A stretch of DNA of 64,000 nt from Burkholderiales bacterium (GTDB taxonomy: Bacteria; Pseudomonadota; Gammaproteobacteria; Burkholderiales; Burkholderiaceae_C). Under the pieces are notes generated by a model. That model was not told the origin of the DNA. It saw only the letters and a list, made by a program, of their open reading frames with translations, and did not search any database. The position numbers and the translations under genes are program-made. Positions 51,198 through 63,499 of this stretch are shown here, piece by piece (within the stretch, counting starts at the first letter, position 1; each line of letters begins with the position of its first letter). The stretch spans positions 38,010-102,009 of the forward strand of contig JAECRO010000005.1 in the NCBI GenBank assembly GCA_016000195.1, written 5' to 3'.

Positions 51198-52766
51198 ATG
51201 AAAAAATTGATTGCTTCCCTGCTGCTGGGACTGAGTTTGCTCGGCACGGGCGCGACCGCCTGGGCGCAGACCCCGACCGAAGCGCCCGCCGCAACCGCCT
51301 CGGCGCCCGCTGAAGCCAAGCCTGACGCTGCCGCCGCTCCGGCAGCGCCCGCCGCTTCAGCCGCGCCCGCAGCGGCTCCGGCCGCACCCGCCGCTGATGC
51401 CGCTGCTCCGGCCGCCGCCGCGCCAGCGCCCGTCCCCAACAAGGGCGACACGGCCTGGATGATGGTCTCGACCATCCTGGTGATCCTGATGGTCGTGCCC
51501 GGCCTGGCGCTGTTCTACGGCGGCCTGGTGCGCAGCAAGAACATGCTGTCGGTGCTGATGCAGGTCATGGTGACGTTCTCGCTCATCGTCGTGCTCTGGT
51601 TCATCTACGGCTACAGCCTGGCCTTCACCGAGGGCAATGCCTTCATCGGCGGCTTTGACCGGTTGTTCATGAAAGGCATCTGGGACAACGCCGCAGGCAC
51701 CTTTGCCAACGCGGCGACTTTCAGCAAGGGCGTCGTGATTCCTGAAATCGTGTTCGCCGCCTTCCAGGCCACCTTTGCCGCCATCACCTGCACCCTGATC
51801 GTCGGCGCCTTTGCCGAACGCATCAAGTTCTCCGCCGTGCTCGCGTTCATGGTGATCTGGTTCACCTTCAGCTACGCCCCGATGGCGCACATGGTCTGGT
51901 TCTGGATGGGCCCTGACGCCTACACCGGCAAGGAAGTCGTTGACGCCATGACCGGCAAGGCCGGCTACATCTGGCAGTCGGGCGCGCTGGACTTTGCCGG
52001 CGGCACCGTGGTTCACATCAATGCCGCCGTGGCTGGCCTGGTCGGCGCCTTCATGGTCGGCAAGCGTATCGGTTATGGCAAGGAAGCCATGGCGCCTCAC
52101 AGCCTGACGCTGACCATGGTCGGCGCTTCGCTGCTGTGGGTGGGCTGGTTTGGTTTCAACGCCGGCTCGGCACTCGAAGCCAACGGTTTTGCCGCACTGG
52201 CCTTCATCAACACCCTGGGTGCCACTGCTGCGGCTGTGCTGGCCTGGTGCCTTGGTGAAGCGCTGATGCGCGGCAAGGCCTCCATGCTGGGTGCCGCTTC
52301 CGGTGCCGTGGCCGGCCTGGTGGCCATCACGCCTGCCGCCGGCAACGTCGGCATCGCCGGCGGCCTGGTGATTGGTTTCATCGCCGGTTTTGCCTGCCTC
52401 TGGGGTGTGCATGGCCTGAAGAAAGTCCTGGGCGCTGACGACTCGCTCGACGTGTTCGGCGTGCATGGCGTGGGCGGTATCGTCGGCGCCTTGCTGACCG
52501 GCGTGTTCAACTCGCCTGCTCTGGGTGGTCCTGGCTTTGTCGCTGACTGGGTGACGGCTACCGGCATCACCGCTGCTGACTACTCGATTGCTTCGCAAGT
52601 GTGGATTCAGGCCAAGGCCGTCCTGATCACCATCGTGTGGTCCGGCGTCGTGTCGCTGGTCGCCTACAAGATTGTTGACCTGACCATCGGCCTGCGCGTC
52701 AGCGAAGAAGACGAACGCGAAGGCCTGGACATCACTTCGCACGGCGAAACGGCCTATAACCGTTAA
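51198..52766 (+). CDS. amtB: Ammonium transporter with signal peptide and Ala/Pro-rich N-terminal extension
   Basis: MMVSTILVILMVVPGLALFYGGLVRSKNMLSV; DSLDVFGVHGVGGIVGALLTG. Confidence 0.95.
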   Translation: MKKLIASLLLGLSLLGTGATAWAQTPTEAPAATASAPAEAKPDAAAAPAAPAASAAPAAAPAAPAADAAAPAAAAPAPVPNKGDTAWMMVSTILVILMVVPGLALFYGGLVRSKNMLSVLMQVMVTFSLIVVLWFIYGYSLAFTEGNAFIGGFDRLFMKGIWDNAAGTFANAATFSKGVVIPEIVFAAFQATFAAITCTLIVGAFAERIKFSAVLAFMVIWFTFSYAPMAHMVWFWMGPDAYTGKEVVDAMTGKAGYIWQSGALDFAGGTVVHINAAVAGLVGAFMVGKRIGYGKEAMAPHSLTLTMVGASLLWVGWFGFNAGSALEANGFAALAFINTLGATAAAVLAWCLGEALMRGKASMLGAASGAVAGLVAITPAAGNVGIAGGLVIGFIAGFACLWGVHGLKKVLGADDSLDVFGVHGVGGIVGALLTGVFNSPALGGPGFVADWVTATGITAADYSIASQVWIQAKAVLITIVWSGVVSLVAYKIVDLTIGLRVSEEDEREGLDITSHGETAYNR

Positions 52767-52810
52767 TAGCCGGGCCGAGTATTGAACTGACAGAGTTTTA
52801 GAGGGAAGTT

Positions 52811-52848
52811 CAGCCCGCTGGCGCCAAGCCAGCGGGCTGTTTTTTTTT
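52811..52848 (+). terminator. Rho-independent terminator after amtB
   Basis: CAGCCCGCTGGCGCCAAGCCAGCGGGCTGTTTTTTTTT. Confidence 0.92.
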
Positions 52849-52914
52849 GCTGCGCTACAGTCAGCGGCTTCTGCCGATGCCTGACTGAAACGCATGGCCC
52901 CCCAAGGAGATTGC

Positions 52915-53841
52915 ATGCCCTGGAAAATCGCTGTTTCCCAGCCCAGCGAGCTGGGTGAATCCCCGTTCTGGCATCCTGACGAGGAGCGCCTGTACTGGGT
53001 GGACATTCCCGCCCGGCAGATACGCCGGTCCAATGACGCGACGGGCACGCTCGAAAGCTGGACCCTGCCGTCGGAACCCGGCTGCATCGCACCGGCCCGC
53101 AGCGGCGGCCAGAACTCCGGCCTGGTGATCGCCTTGCGGGACGGCATCTACCGCGCCCCGCAATGGGGCGGGGCGCTGGCCCTGCTGGCGCCAGCCCTGC
53201 ACGACCCGGCCACCACCCGCTTCAACGACGGCAAGGCCGATCCGCTGGGCCGCTTTTGGGCTGGCACCCTTTACGAGCCGCGCGACGCCGCCCGGGCGCA
53301 GCTTTTTTCCCTCGACGCCCGGGGTGGCCGTGCGCCTGTGCTGGAAGCCAAGGCCGCTGGCGCCACCACGGCCAACGGCCTGGCCTGGTCGCCCGACGCG
53401 GCCACGCTGTACTGGACCGATACGCCGCGCCACGCCATTCGCGCCTGGGACTGGCAGGCCGGCAGCAACACGCTGAGCCATGAACGGGTGTTCAGGCAAT
53501 GGCCAGTCAAGCCCGAAGGCTGGCAACCGGGCATGCCCGGCTATGGCGGCCGGCCCGATGGCGCGGCGGTCGATGTCGAGGGCAACTATTACGTCGCGAT
53601 GTACGAAGGCGGGCGGCTGCTCAAGCTCTCGCCCGCCGGAGAGTTGCTGGCCGAATTCGCGGTGCCCGCGCAATGCCCGACCATGCCGTGCTTTGGCGGC
53701 GCCGACCTCAGGACGCTTTACCTCACGACCGCGCGCCATGGCCGTCCGCCGGGCGAGCTGAAACGCTGGCCTGATTCGGGCTGCATTTTTTCGATGCGGG
53801 TCGAGGTGGCCGGCTTGCCGGTGAATTTCTTCAGGGATTGA
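52915..53841 (+). CDS. SMP-30/gluconolactonase-family protein
   Basis: LGESPFWHPDEERLYWVDIPARQI, TRFNDGKADPLGRFWAGTL, TANGLAWSPDAATLYWTDT, GGRPDGAAVDVEGNYYVAMYEGGRL. Confidence 0.9.
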   Translation: MPWKIAVSQPSELGESPFWHPDEERLYWVDIPARQIRRSNDATGTLESWTLPSEPGCIAPARSGGQNSGLVIALRDGIYRAPQWGGALALLAPALHDPATTRFNDGKADPLGRFWAGTLYEPRDAARAQLFSLDARGGRAPVLEAKAAGATTANGLAWSPDAATLYWTDTPRHAIRAWDWQAGSNTLSHERVFRQWPVKPEGWQPGMPGYGGRPDGAAVDVEGNYYVAMYEGGRLLKLSPAGELLAEFAVPAQCPTMPCFGGADLRTLYLTTARHGRPPGELKRWPDSGCIFSMRVEVAGLPVNFFRD

Positions 53842-54113
53842 GGCGGCTGGCGTGCTGAGTTTCGTAACGGCGCGGGGCGCTGTTGCCGCGCTGCGTCAAC
53901 CGCCTTTTCCCGGAGGGATTTATTATTAAAACAGGCTTTAAGCGCACGTTCTGTATGTGTTTATTGCTATAAATTTAATAGTAATAAACCTGTAGCAAAA
54001 GGTGCCGGTCTTACGACGGTTAATGGACAACGGATAGCAATAACCAGCTCAGGTTTCCCGAGTTGCAAGAAGCAATCTCTGCAACTCGCTCAGGGCTTTT
54101 CCGGGAACGGGTA

Positions 54114-54929
54114 TCACCCGGAAATCAGGCTGATACGGCGCAGGCCGGGGAGTTTCGCCAGACGTTGCAGCACGGGGGCGCTGAGGCGTTCCAGCAGCGT
54201 GCTGGCTTTTGCCGCGTACGGTGTGTAAAAGCCCCAGCCGAAACTGACCAAACCAAGAAACATGCCGCCCACGAAAACATCCGAACCCCAGTGCGCACCG
54301 GACACCAGCCTGGGCAACAAAACAATTACGCTCAAGAACCCGATGAGCAGACGTTGCCGACCACTGGCAAATGGCCAGAGGAACATGGCCCAGAGCAGCA
54401 GAACGGAAGCATGGTCTCCCGGAAAACTGCGCCTGGAACTGTCTTTCATGGACCAGTGCTCCGCCCAGTCAGGAAACAGGGTGCTCAGCCGGACCGCGCC
54501 ATCCACGACGAGCGAGGGGCCGTCATGCTGCCAGTGCATGATCTTGACCACTTCAGAAAACAGGATGCTGCGGATCAGCAGCAATAAAAACAAAACCGAC
54601 AGAAAGGCATACAGCGCACTGCGCACCTGAGCGCCCGTGAATATCCAGTTTCCTTTGAGCAGGAAACCCAGCATGAGCAAACCCAATACCAGATCGGCCA
54701 ACCGCATGCTGGCCACTCCCCATAGATAAGCCCATGATGTGCTGGTGGCCAGGGGCGCATTCAGCAGCGCAAATAGATGTCTGTCGAAACTGTCCCATAG
54801 TTGCCGGCCTGGCGGCCACAACCAGCTGGCAAAGAGAGCCAGCGCAAGCAGATGGCAGCTTGTCAGGCCGCGCCAGGACCAACGGTCTTGCACCAGACCG
54901 GAGGCGTGTAGTGAGTTATGCATAGTCAT
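54114..54929 (-). CDS. PAP2-family membrane phosphatase
   Basis: Multiple TM segments; KDSSRRSFPGDHASVLL and SGAHWGSDVFVG motifs. Confidence 0.85.
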   Translation of the reverse strand: MTMHNSLHASGLVQDRWSWRGLTSCHLLALALFASWLWPPGRQLWDSFDRHLFALLNAPLATSTSWAYLWGVASMRLADLVLGLLMLGFLLKGNWIFTGAQVRSALYAFLSVLFLLLLIRSILFSEVVKIMHWQHDGPSLVVDGAVRLSTLFPDWAEHWSMKDSSRRSFPGDHASVLLLWAMFLWPFASGRQRLLIGFLSVIVLLPRLVSGAHWGSDVFVGGMFLGLVSFGWGFYTPYAAKASTLLERLSAPVLQRLAKLPGLRRISLISG

Positions 54930-55076
54930 TCTTGATTATTCAACGCATTTGCCGGCCGGTACTGCCGACCTTCAAGGAAAATCACCAGCCCCGGCAGACA
55001 TGACCACCATGTGACGCGATGGCGAGACAGCTCAAACCGTGGTTGAGCCAACCTGATTCCAGAGCCCGCACTCCGT

Positions 55077-57106
55077 TCATTCATCCGGCTTGCCATCAAC
55101 GGCAGCACCTGCCGCCACGCCTTTTGCCTGATAGCCGGTGACCAGCCTGGCGTAATAGCGGCCAGCCGGCTTGCCCTGTTGACGGACGTCGATCTCCTTG
55201 ATTTCTCCCGCCGTTTTCACACGAGAAAGCACCTGCACGGTGCCCAGGCTGGAAGCATCCTTGGCGACCAGCAGCATGGTCTTGCCATTTTGCTGGCTAT
55301 CCGGAAACCAAAGCGCATACATCAGCCCAACGCTGCCAAACAGATGCTCGCTGGCAGTCTCGAACGCCGGATCATGACCGGCATTGCCTCCTGCGGCATC
55401 GAGATACTGGCTGCGGTAGAAAGCAAGCCCGCTGGCAATCCTGTTTCTGTCCATGCCGACAACCAGTATCTCGCGCCCGGTTTCACGCCGGGACTGCTGC
55501 ACCAGCAACTCGACATCGCGCGCGAAATCCCGCCAGCCGATCAGGTGCATATTGTTCGGATAGGCAACCCCGGGCAAACCAAGGCTCAGCCAATGCAATG
55601 CCGCGCCATAAAGCAGCAGGCAGATCACGATGGTCGGCGGCCATGCCTGGCGGCACCAGGTCAATAATTTCGGCAAACCCGCTGCCGGCCCCGGCGTGAC
55701 CAGCAGCGCCATGAGCGGCAGCAGAGCCAGCCAGGCGGGCCCTGTCCAGTTCAGCTTGCTTGCCCGGAACAGGCTCACCGCAGCAAATACGGCAAGCGGA
55801 AAAAGCGCCAGCCAGGTCAGTAAAATCGCGCTGCGCAGCCATGTGCCGGTAGCGGCGGTATGAGATGCGAAGCGGTCTGAAAATCCAGCCCATGCCTGCT
55901 GGCGATAGATGAGCAGCGCAGCGACCGAAACAATGCCGGTCGGCGTCAGGATGACAATGATGTTACCGATCAGGCGCGGCAAGGAGAAGGAAAACTTGCT
56001 CGCCAGCCTGTCCTGGCTCTGGAAAGAAAACGATATCCAGTCATGCTGCCAGTTCCAGATGACCGCTGGCAAAAACAAAGCCAGCGCAACGAGTGCCGCC
56101 ATGTAAGGCTCCGGCCGCGACAGCCACTTGCGCGAAGGCCGGTCGAACAGCACGAACAGCACAATGGCCGCAGCCAGCAGGGCGATGGTGTATTTTGAGA
56201 TCATGCCAAGACCAATGGCGATACCCAGCCCCAGCCAGGCGCGGGATTTTCCCCTGACCACGATTTGCTGCATGAAATAAATCGCCGCAGCCCAGCACGC
56301 CGTCACGGGCGCATCGGGAGTCATGAACAGGCCGAACGAGAAGTAAATGGGCAATACGGCAACCAGCATCAGCGCCCGGTAGGCCGCCGCCCGGTCGAGG
56401 ACATCGCGGGTCAATCGATAAGAAAAACTGGCGGTGGCCAGCCAGCACAGAAAAGCCCCGCTGCGAACAGCGAGTTCGGTGTTGCCCATCAGGTCAATAA
56501 ATGGCCGCATGATCCAGGCCACCATCAGGGGATGATCCAGATAGCCGATTGCCAGGTGCCGCGCGTAATTCCAGTAATAGGCTTCTTCGAAAAGGAGTTC
56601 CGGCACGCCAAGATACAGCAGCCTCAACAGGACGGCATAGCCAGCAGCCACCAGACAAAACAAATCCCAGCGGGTGGCGTCTGAGCGTCCCTGCGCACGC
56701 TGCGGCTCGACAAACCAGAGATACCCGGCATACAGTGCCAGCACGGAAAAAAGAGCCGTGACGAGATGCGCCACCGTAACGGGAACGCCGAGAATTTGCA
56801 CCAGGGAGGCCAGCAGTCCGCCACGCAAAAAAAGCACCAGCAAGGCGATGACGGCGATGGTTGACAGATGCGCCGGACGCCGTATGCGCATCCCCTTGTC
56901 AATCAGGGCGAGCAACGGAAGGCTTAGCGCCAGGGCGCTGAAAAAGCCCACGATCTGCGCCAGTCCCAGGGTGGTGGCACTGACATGGAAGTCATTGAAG
57001 ACCGCGCTATCCAGACTGATCGCGAGAACACCAATTGCCAGCAGCGGCAGCCTGCCGCCCCATGAATTATCAATAATCATCCGCTTTTCCTGTTTTTCGC
57101 CCATGC
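55077..57106 (-). CDS. Glycosyltransferase family 39-like membrane protein
   Basis: LFEEAYYWNYARHLAIGYLDHPLMVAWIMRPFIDLMGNTELAVR; many TM segments; start uncertain (MGEKQEKR or MIIDNS). Confidence 0.85.
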
Positions 57107-57353
57107 TGGCGCAACTTCTGCGGCACCGTTTCCGCGCTGATACCGTTGGAATATACGTTACCCATCTGCGCCGCAAGCCGCGTCGCCCCTGCGGCGAGCC
57201 AGCAGCCGGGCGAAATGCGCATAAGGGAAGGGCGTTCGCAAAAATCGAACACAGCGCGTTCAAAAAATCAAAACCCTTAATCTTACTGTGTCATAAATTA
57301 AGTTTCTGACTAACTGACCTTACGCGGCAGCCTGTCCTGTTAGCCTGCGCGCA

Positions 57354-57419
57354 TGAAAAATTCTGAACTGGCGTTGTATACGGACTACCTGCTGAGCAGT
57401 ACCAAATGGGTGAAACTTA
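57354..57419 (+). mobile_element. Possible N-terminal transposase remnant
   Basis: MKNSELALYTDYLLSSTKWVKLTP resembles remembered start of IS transposases; very short. Confidence 0.3.
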
Positions 57420-57746
57420 CTCCTTATTTCATAGCTGCTTGCGCACGTCCTCATTGCGTCAGAGGCACTTTTTCCACCTGAAAAAGCGAGTTTTAAAGCC
57501 AGCATCAGGCTGCCAGAGGGCGTGAAAGCGCTGCTTAGGAAGGAAAACCACTTATTTTCAGCATCAAATCAGCCTCTGGCGCAATGAAAACGGGCGTAGG
57601 CAGCTATGTAATTCATAGCACAGACAAGACCCCGTCTTCGCGGGAATTACGGAAATAAACGGTAGATTTGCCATTTCTGGCGCCCTTAGCAGAACGGCTA
57701 GTCTTGCGAGTGGCGGCTTTGCGGCATCAAGGCCAGGTCGACTCTA

Positions 57747-58253
57747 TCAGGCAGCCGCTTGTGCCAGCAGCGTGTCCGCATCGCTGACTTCAAACTTGCC
57801 CGGCCCTTCGATATTCAGGCTCACGACCTTGCCATCCTTGACCAGCATCGAGTAGCGGTTGCTGCGCAGGCCCAGGCCCTTGCCGTTCAGGTCCAGCGTC
57901 AGGCCGGTGGCCTTGGCAAAGGTGGCATCACCATCGGCCAGCATGCGCACCTTGCCTTCGGTTTTCTGGTCGCGCGCCCAGGCGCCCATCACAAACGCAT
58001 CGTTCACGCTCAGGCACCAGATTTCATCAACGCCGGCGGCCTTGAATTCGGCGAACTTCGCCACATAACCGGGCACATGCTTGGCCGAGCAGGTCGGCGT
58101 GAAAGCGCCTGGCACCGCAAACAGGGCGATGGTCTTGCCGGCGCTGGCCTGGACCACATCGACCGGATTGGGGCCAAGGCTGCAGCCATTGCCTTCAACT
58201 TCGACAAATTCCATCAGCGTGGCTGCGGGAAGGTTATCGCCTACTTTAATCAT
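57747..58253 (-). CDS. Peroxiredoxin (Prx5-type)
   Basis: MIKVGDNLPAATLMEF, KTIALFAVPGAFTPTCSAKHVPGYVAKF, DVIWCLSVND-like, RSNRYSMLVKDGKV. Confidence 0.94.
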   Translation of the reverse strand: MIKVGDNLPAATLMEFVEVEGNGCSLGPNPVDVVQASAGKTIALFAVPGAFTPTCSAKHVPGYVAKFAEFKAAGVDEIWCLSVNDAFVMGAWARDQKTEGKVRMLADGDATFAKATGLTLDLNGKGLGLRSNRYSMLVKDGKVVSLNIEGPGKFEVSDADTLLAQAAA

Positions 58254-58380
58254 GGGTGCTCCTTATTTGGACTCAACGAAAAATCACGTTGCGGGCAGCA
58301 TTTTGTCTCAGCTCAAGAGTCATCGGTTCAGCACGGTCTTTGACGCAAAATCACTCTGGCACTCACAGGGTACGAAAACA

Positions 58381-58408
58381 AAAAAGGCTCACAAAGTGAG
58401 CCTTTTTT
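58381..58408 (-). terminator. Bidirectional terminator downstream of rpsQ
   Basis: AAAAAGGCTCACAAAGTGAGCCTTTTTT. Confidence 0.9.
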
Positions 58409-58436
58409 GGGAGCGCAGCGCCAAAGCCTTGTGGAC

Positions 58437-58706
58437 TTAAACGAGGGCGGCCTTTTGTACCAGACGGGTCACAACCCAGTTCTTGGTCTTGGAGATAGGC
58501 CGGCTTTCGGTGATCTCGATCACGTCGCCTGTCTTGAACTCGCCCTTTTCGTCATGGGCGTGGTATTTGCTGGACAGGGACACGATCTTGCCGTACAGCT
58601 CGTGCTTCACGCGGCGCTCGACCAGAACCGTGACGGTCTTGGCGCGCTTGTCGCTGACCACCTTGCCAATCAAGGTGCGCTTGAGGGATTTTTTAGCTTC
58701 CGTCAT
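58437..58706 (-). CDS. rpsQ: 30S ribosomal protein S17
   Basis: [34 protein letters not shown]. Confidence 0.97.
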   Translation of the reverse strand: MTEAKKSLKRTLIGKVVSDKRAKTVTVLVERRVKHELYGKIVSLSSKYHAHDEKGEFKTGDVIEITESRPISKTKNWVVTRLVQKAALV

Positions 58707-58909
58707 TATTTGGCTCCTTGCTTGACGATGGTTTCGGCCAGGATGGTCTTGGCGCGAGCGATGGCACGGCGCGTCGAGCGCAGCGTGGACGTGTTGGTCA
58801 GTTGCTGCGTGGCTTTTTGCATGCGCAGGCCAAAGTGGGCTTTTTGCAGCTCTTTGACTTCGGCTTTCAGGCCGTCAACGTCTTTTTGGCGCAGTTCAGT
58901 AGTGTTCAT
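58706..58909 (-). CDS. rpmC: 50S ribosomal protein L29
   Basis: [57 protein letters not shown]. Confidence 0.97.
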   Translation of the reverse strand: MNTTELRQKDVDGLKAEVKELQKAHFGLRMQKATQQLTNTSTLRSTRRAIARAKTILAETIVKQGAK

Positions 58910-58925
58910 TTCTTCATTCTCCTGA

Positions 58926-59342
58926 TTACTGGCCGATCATGCGGCTGACGAACGTGGTGCGCAGCGGCAGCTTGGCGGATGCCAGGCGGAACGCTTCGCG
59001 AGCCAGTTCTTCAGTCACGCCGACAATTTCGAAAACGATCTTGCCGGGCTGGATTTCAGCCACGTAGTACTCTGGATTGCCTTTACCGTTACCCATGCGC
59101 ACTTCAGCAGGCTTTTGGGAAATCGGCTTGTCCGGGAAGACACGGATCCAGATACGGCCGCCACGTTTGACGTGACGGGAAATCGCACGGCGTGCGGCTT
59201 CGAGTTGACGAGCAGTCAGGCGGCCACGGTCGGTGCATTTGAGACCGAAGTCACCAAACGCAACCGTGTTACCGCGGGTGGCGACACCCGTGTTACGGCC
59301 TTTTTGCTCTTTGCGGTATTTTCTGCGAGCGGGTTGCAGCAT
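58926..59342 (-). CDS. rplP: 50S ribosomal protein L16
   Basis: [35 protein letters not shown]. Confidence 0.98.
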   Translation of the reverse strand: MLQPARRKYRKEQKGRNTGVATRGNTVAFGDFGLKCTDRGRLTARQLEAARRAISRHVKRGGRIWIRVFPDKPISQKPAEVRMGNGKGNPEYYVAEIQPGKIVFEIVGVTEELAREAFRLASAKLPLRTTFVSRMIGQ

Positions 59343-59366
59343 TTAAATTCTCCGTTAGTAGACCGA

Positions 59367-60272
59367 TTACTCGGTCTTGGCACCGTCAGCTGCTGCAGCT
59401 GGCGCGGCTTTGCGGACGCGCTTAACGGTGTTGTTCGGGGCTTCGGCGCCAGACGCCTCAGCCGGTTTGTCGCTGCCGTCAGCCGGTGCGGTGTTGCCAC
59501 CGACCGCGCCGCGCGGGGCGCGCGGGGCACCGCGAGGCGCTCCACGGTCCGGACGATCACCAGGACGGGCATCACGGCGCGGGCCGCGCGGCTTGCGTTC
59601 CTCGTCGGCAACCTCGATCATCTTGGCGCCCGTGCCGTCGTTGCGGCCCAGCGTGTCGCCCTTGTAGACCCAGACCTTGACACCAATGATGCCGTAGGTG
59701 GTCTGGGCTTCCGAGGTGCCGTAGTCGATGTCGGCGCGCAGCGTGTGAAGGGGCACGCGACCTTCGCGATACCACTCGCAACGAGCGATTTCGATGCCAT
59801 TCAGGCGGCCGGACGACATGATCTTGATGCCCAGGGCACCCAGACGCATGGCGTTTTGCATGGCGCGCTTCATGGCACGGCGGAACATGATGCGTTTTTC
59901 AAGCTGTTGGGTGATGCTGTCAGCGATCAGCTTGGCATCAATTTCAGGCTTGCGAACTTCTTCGATGTTCACGGCAACCGGCACGCCCAGCTGGCGGCTC
60001 AGTTCCTTCTTGAGGGCTTCGATGTCCTCGCCCTTTTTGCCGATCACGACGCCCGGACGAGCCGAGAAAATCGTGATGCGGGCATTCTTGGCGGGACGCT
60101 CGATCAGAACGCGCGAAACCGCGGCATTCTTGAGCTTCTTCTTCAGGTACTCGCGCACCTTGATGTCTTCAGCCAGCATGCCGGCGAAGTCACGGTTGTT
60201 GGCGTACCAGCGGCTGGACCAGTTGCGGCTGATTGACAGGCGGAACCCGGTTGGGTTGATTTTTTGTCCCAT
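59367..60272 (-). CDS. rpsC: 30S ribosomal protein S3 with long charged C-terminal extension
   Basis: [43 protein letters not shown]. Confidence 0.98.
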   Translation of the reverse strand: MGQKINPTGFRLSISRNWSSRWYANNRDFAGMLAEDIKVREYLKKKLKNAAVSRVLIERPAKNARITIFSARPGVVIGKKGEDIEALKKELSRQLGVPVAVNIEEVRKPEIDAKLIADSITQQLEKRIMFRRAMKRAMQNAMRLGALGIKIMSSGRLNGIEIARCEWYREGRVPLHTLRADIDYGTSEAQTTYGIIGVKVWVYKGDTLGRNDGTGAKMIEVADEERKPRGPRRDARPGDRPDRGAPRGAPRAPRGAVGGNTAPADGSDKPAEASGAEAPNNTVKRVRKAAPAAAADGAKTE

Positions 60273-60284
60273 ATCCTGCTGCCC

Positions 60285-60614
60285 TTAGTTGCCAACGACC
60301 ACGTACACATGGCACGTAGGCTTGCTGATGCTGTTGCCGCGGCCTTTTGCGCGCGCGGAGAAACGCTTGAGCGTGGCGCCTTGCTCGACATAGATGGTTT
60401 TCACCCTCAACTCGTCGATATCGGCACCGTCGTTGTGTTCAGCGTTGGCGATGGCGGACTCCACAACCTTCTTGATGATTCCAGCAGCTTTTTTCTGCGT
60501 GAAATTCAGGATGTTGAGCGCTTGATCCACTTTCTTGCCGCGGATCAGGTCAGCGACCAGACGGCCCTTGTCGACCGACAGACGAACGCCCCGGAGGGTT
60601 GCACGTGTTTCCAT
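60285..60614 (-). CDS. rplV: 50S ribosomal protein L22
   Basis: [36 protein letters not shown]. Confidence 0.98.
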   Translation of the reverse strand: METRATLRGVRLSVDKGRLVADLIRGKKVDQALNILNFTQKKAAGIIKKVVESAIANAEHNDGADIDELRVKTIYVEQGATLKRFSARAKGRGNSISKPTCHVYVVVGN

Positions 60615-60623
60615 GGTCTTTCC

Positions 60624-60902
60624 TTACTTTCTCACAACTTTTTTGTCAGCCGGATGACCTTTGAAAGTCCGGGTGAGTGCGAACTCGCCGAGCTTGTGGC
60701 CAACCATTTGATCGGTGATGTAGACAGGGACGTGCTGCTTGCCGTTATGCACGGCGATGGTCAGGCCGATGAACTCGGGCAGGATCATGGAGCGGCGCGA
60801 CCAGGTCTTGATCGGCTTTTTGTCTTTGTTGGTAACGGCTTTATCAGCCTTGGCTACCAAGTGATGGTCGACAAATGGACCTTTTTTGAGTGAACGTGTC
60901 AT
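60624..60902 (-). CDS. rpsS: 30S ribosomal protein S19
   Basis: [22 protein letters not shown]. Confidence 0.98.
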   Translation of the reverse strand: MTRSLKKGPFVDHHLVAKADKAVTNKDKKPIKTWSRRSMILPEFIGLTIAVHNGKQHVPVYITDQMVGHKLGEFALTRTFKGHPADKKVVRK

Positions 60903-60912
60903 GGCTTAGCCC

Positions 60913-61737
60913 TTACTTCTTGCGACGCGAAACAATCATCACTTGCGTGCGCTTGTTGTTGCGGGTGCGGTAGCCCTTGGTCAGGTTACCCCATGGATCG
61001 ACAGGATGGCGACCTTCGCCAGTCTTGCCTTCGCCGCCACCGTGTGGGTGATCGACCGGGTTCATGACCACACCGCGAACGGTCGGGCGAATACCCATCC
61101 AGCGCTTCACACCGGCCTTGCCGAGGCGGCGCAGGCTGTGCTCTTCGTTGGCGACTTCACCGATGGTGGCGCGGCATTCGATGTGGATCTTGCGAACTTC
61201 ACCGGAGCGCATGCGCACCTGGGCGTAAGTGCCTTCACGGGCCAGCAGCGTCGCCGATGTACCGGCGGAACGCGCAATTTGCGCGCCCTTGCCGATTTGC
61301 ATCTCGATGCAGTGGATGGTGGAGCCCACGGGGATGTTGCGGATAGGCAGCGTGTTTCCGACGCGAATCGGCGCTTCCGAGCCGCTCAGGATCGTGGCGC
61401 CGACTTCAAGGCCGCGAGGGGCGATGATGTAGGCGCGCTCGCCGTCGGCGTAGCAAATCAGGGCAATGTGGGCCGTGCGGTTGGGGTCGTACTCGATACG
61501 TTCGACCTTGGCCGCAATAGCATCCTTGTTGCGCTTGAAGTCAACCACGCGGTAGTGGTGCTTGTGACCACCGCCCTTGTGGCGAACCGTGATGTGCCCG
61601 TTGTTGTTACGGCCGGACTTCTGGAACTGAGGTTCGAGCAGCGGCGCGTAAGGCTCACCCTTGTGCAGGTGATCCCGGGAAATCTTCACCATGCCGCGCA
61701 TACCCGGCGAGGTGGGTTTCATCTTGATAACGGCCAT
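60913..61737 (-). CDS. rplB: 50S ribosomal protein L2
   Basis: [49 protein letters not shown]. Confidence 0.98.
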   Translation of the reverse strand: MAVIKMKPTSPGMRGMVKISRDHLHKGEPYAPLLEPQFQKSGRNNNGHITVRHKGGGHKHHYRVVDFKRNKDAIAAKVERIEYDPNRTAHIALICYADGERAYIIAPRGLEVGATILSGSEAPIRVGNTLPIRNIPVGSTIHCIEMQIGKGAQIARSAGTSATLLAREGTYAQVRMRSGEVRKIHIECRATIGEVANEEHSLRRLGKAGVKRWMGIRPTVRGVVMNPVDHPHGGGEGKTGEGRHPVDPWGNLTKGYRTRNNKRTQVMIVSRRKK

Positions 61738-62075
61738 TATGCGGACTCCCCACCGAGGTTCAGCTCTTGACCGGCCTGCAGCGTCACGTAGGCTTTGCGC
61801 AGGTTGTCCCGGCGGCCTACAGACTTGCCAAAGCGCTTGGTCTTGCCTTTGATGTTCAGTACGGCCACAGCCTTGACGTTTACCTTGAACATCAATTCCA
61901 CAGCGGCCTTGATTTCATATTTGGTAGCGTCCTGCAGGACCTTGAAGGTGACTGAATTGGATTTTTCCGCAATCATCGTGGCCTTTTCAGACACGATGGG
62001 AGCAACCAAAACCTGCATCAGGCGGCCTTCGTCATATTTGGTTTGGGCACTATTGAAAGTGTTAGCGGCGCTCAT
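61737..62075 (-). CDS. rplW: 50S ribosomal protein L23
   Basis: [46 protein letters not shown]. Confidence 0.97.
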   Translation of the reverse strand: MSAANTFNSAQTKYDEGRLMQVLVAPIVSEKATMIAEKSNSVTFKVLQDATKYEIKAAVELMFKVNVKAVAVLNIKGKTKRFGKSVGRRDNLRKAYVTLQAGQELNLGGESA

Positions 62076-62692
62076 GCGAACATCTCCTTGAGTTGGTCCA
62101 TGGCGGCCTTGGTCACGAGCACCTTTTTGTAGTGCACCAGTGACAGCGGGTCGGCATAGCGGGGCTCAACAACCAGGATGTTGACCAGGTTGCGCGATGC
62201 CAGGTACAGGTTTTCATCAACCTGATCAGCAATCACCAGCACCGAGTTGAGGTTCATGGCCTTGAACTTGTCAGCCAGGACTTTGGTCTTGGGTGAATCC
62301 ACGGTCAGGGAATCAACCACAGCCAGGCGGCCTTCGCGCGCCAGCTGCGAAAAGATCGAAGCCATGCCGGCGCGATACATTTTCTTGTTGATCTTGTGTG
62401 TGAAGTTTTCATCAGGCATGTTCGGGAAAATACGACCGCCTCCGCGCCACAGCGGGGAAGATGTCATACCAGCGCGTGCGCGGCCAGTGCCCTTTTGTTT
62501 AAAGGGCTTCTTGGTCGAGTGACGAACCTGCTCACGGTCCTTCTGGGCACGGGTGCCCTGGCGGGCGTTGGCCTGGAAGGCCACGATCACCTGGTGAATC
62601 AGGCTTTCGTTGTATTCGCGACCAAATACGGTATCGGACACGTCCACTTTGGACGATGACAGACCCTGGTCATTCAGGAGTTCGACCTGCAT
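62072..62692 (-). CDS. rplD: 50S ribosomal protein L4
   Basis: [61 protein letters not shown]. Confidence 0.98.
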   Translation of the reverse strand: MQVELLNDQGLSSSKVDVSDTVFGREYNESLIHQVIVAFQANARQGTRAQKDREQVRHSTKKPFKQKGTGRARAGMTSSPLWRGGGRIFPNMPDENFTHKINKKMYRAGMASIFSQLAREGRLAVVDSLTVDSPKTKVLADKFKAMNLNSVLVIADQVDENLYLASRNLVNILVVEPRYADPLSLVHYKKVLVTKAAMDQLKEMFA

Positions 62693-63372
62693 CAGTTCGC
62701 TCCTTTGGCAGCGGTTGGTTTGGCCTTGATGGCGGCGCGAACCGTCACAAAACCGCCTTTGGAACCAGGCACGGCGCCACGAATCATCAGCAGTTGACGG
62801 GCTTCGTCAATGCGCACGATGCCGAGGTTTTGCGTGGTCTTGGTGACATCACCCAGATGGCCCGTCATGCGTTTACCAGGAAACACGCGACCAGGATCCT
62901 GGGCCATGCCGATGGAGCCGGGAACGTTGTGCGAACGGCTGTTACCGTGCGACGCGCGCTGCGAACTCATCTTGTGACGCTTGATGGTGCCGGCAAAGCC
63001 TTTACCAATGGAAGTACCCTGCACATCCACCAATTGGCCGACTGCAAAGATATCAGCAGCGGGCACCACGGCACCAGCAGCATATTTACCAGCAACGTCA
63101 GCCGTCACGCGAAATTCTTTCAGGATTTCACCAGCTTCAACGCCTGCTTTCGCAAGGTGGCCGGCTTCAGGCTTGGTCACGCGCGATGCTTTGCGCGAGC
63201 CAAATGCCACTTGGAGGGCATCGTAGCCGTCATTTGCTTCGGTTTTAACCTGGGTCACGCGGTTGTTTGACACATCTACCACTGTGACAGGAACTGTGTC
63301 CCCATCATCAGTGAACAGACGCATCATGCCCACCTTGCGGCCCAGCAACCCGAGGGAGTTGCTCAGACTCAT
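62692..63372 (-). CDS. rplC: 50S ribosomal protein L3
   Basis: [45 protein letters not shown]. Confidence 0.97.
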   Translation of the reverse strand: MSLSNSLGLLGRKVGMMRLFTDDGDTVPVTVVDVSNNRVTQVKTEANDGYDALQVAFGSRKASRVTKPEAGHLAKAGVEAGEILKEFRVTADVAGKYAAGAVVPAADIFAVGQLVDVQGTSIGKGFAGTIKRHKMSSQRASHGNSRSHNVPGSIGMAQDPGRVFPGKRMTGHLGDVTKTTQNLGIVRIDEARQLLMIRGAVPGSKGGFVTVRAAIKAKPTAAKGAN

Positions 63373-63499
63373 GATTTTCTTTCGTAACTTCCACCGTTGC
63401 CACTTCAATTGGTGACAAGCGTTTTGATGTGAAAGACTGTTAATAAAACTGCCCCTAAATTCATACGATTTCTCATGGCGAATTTAGGCCAGCCCAAAA

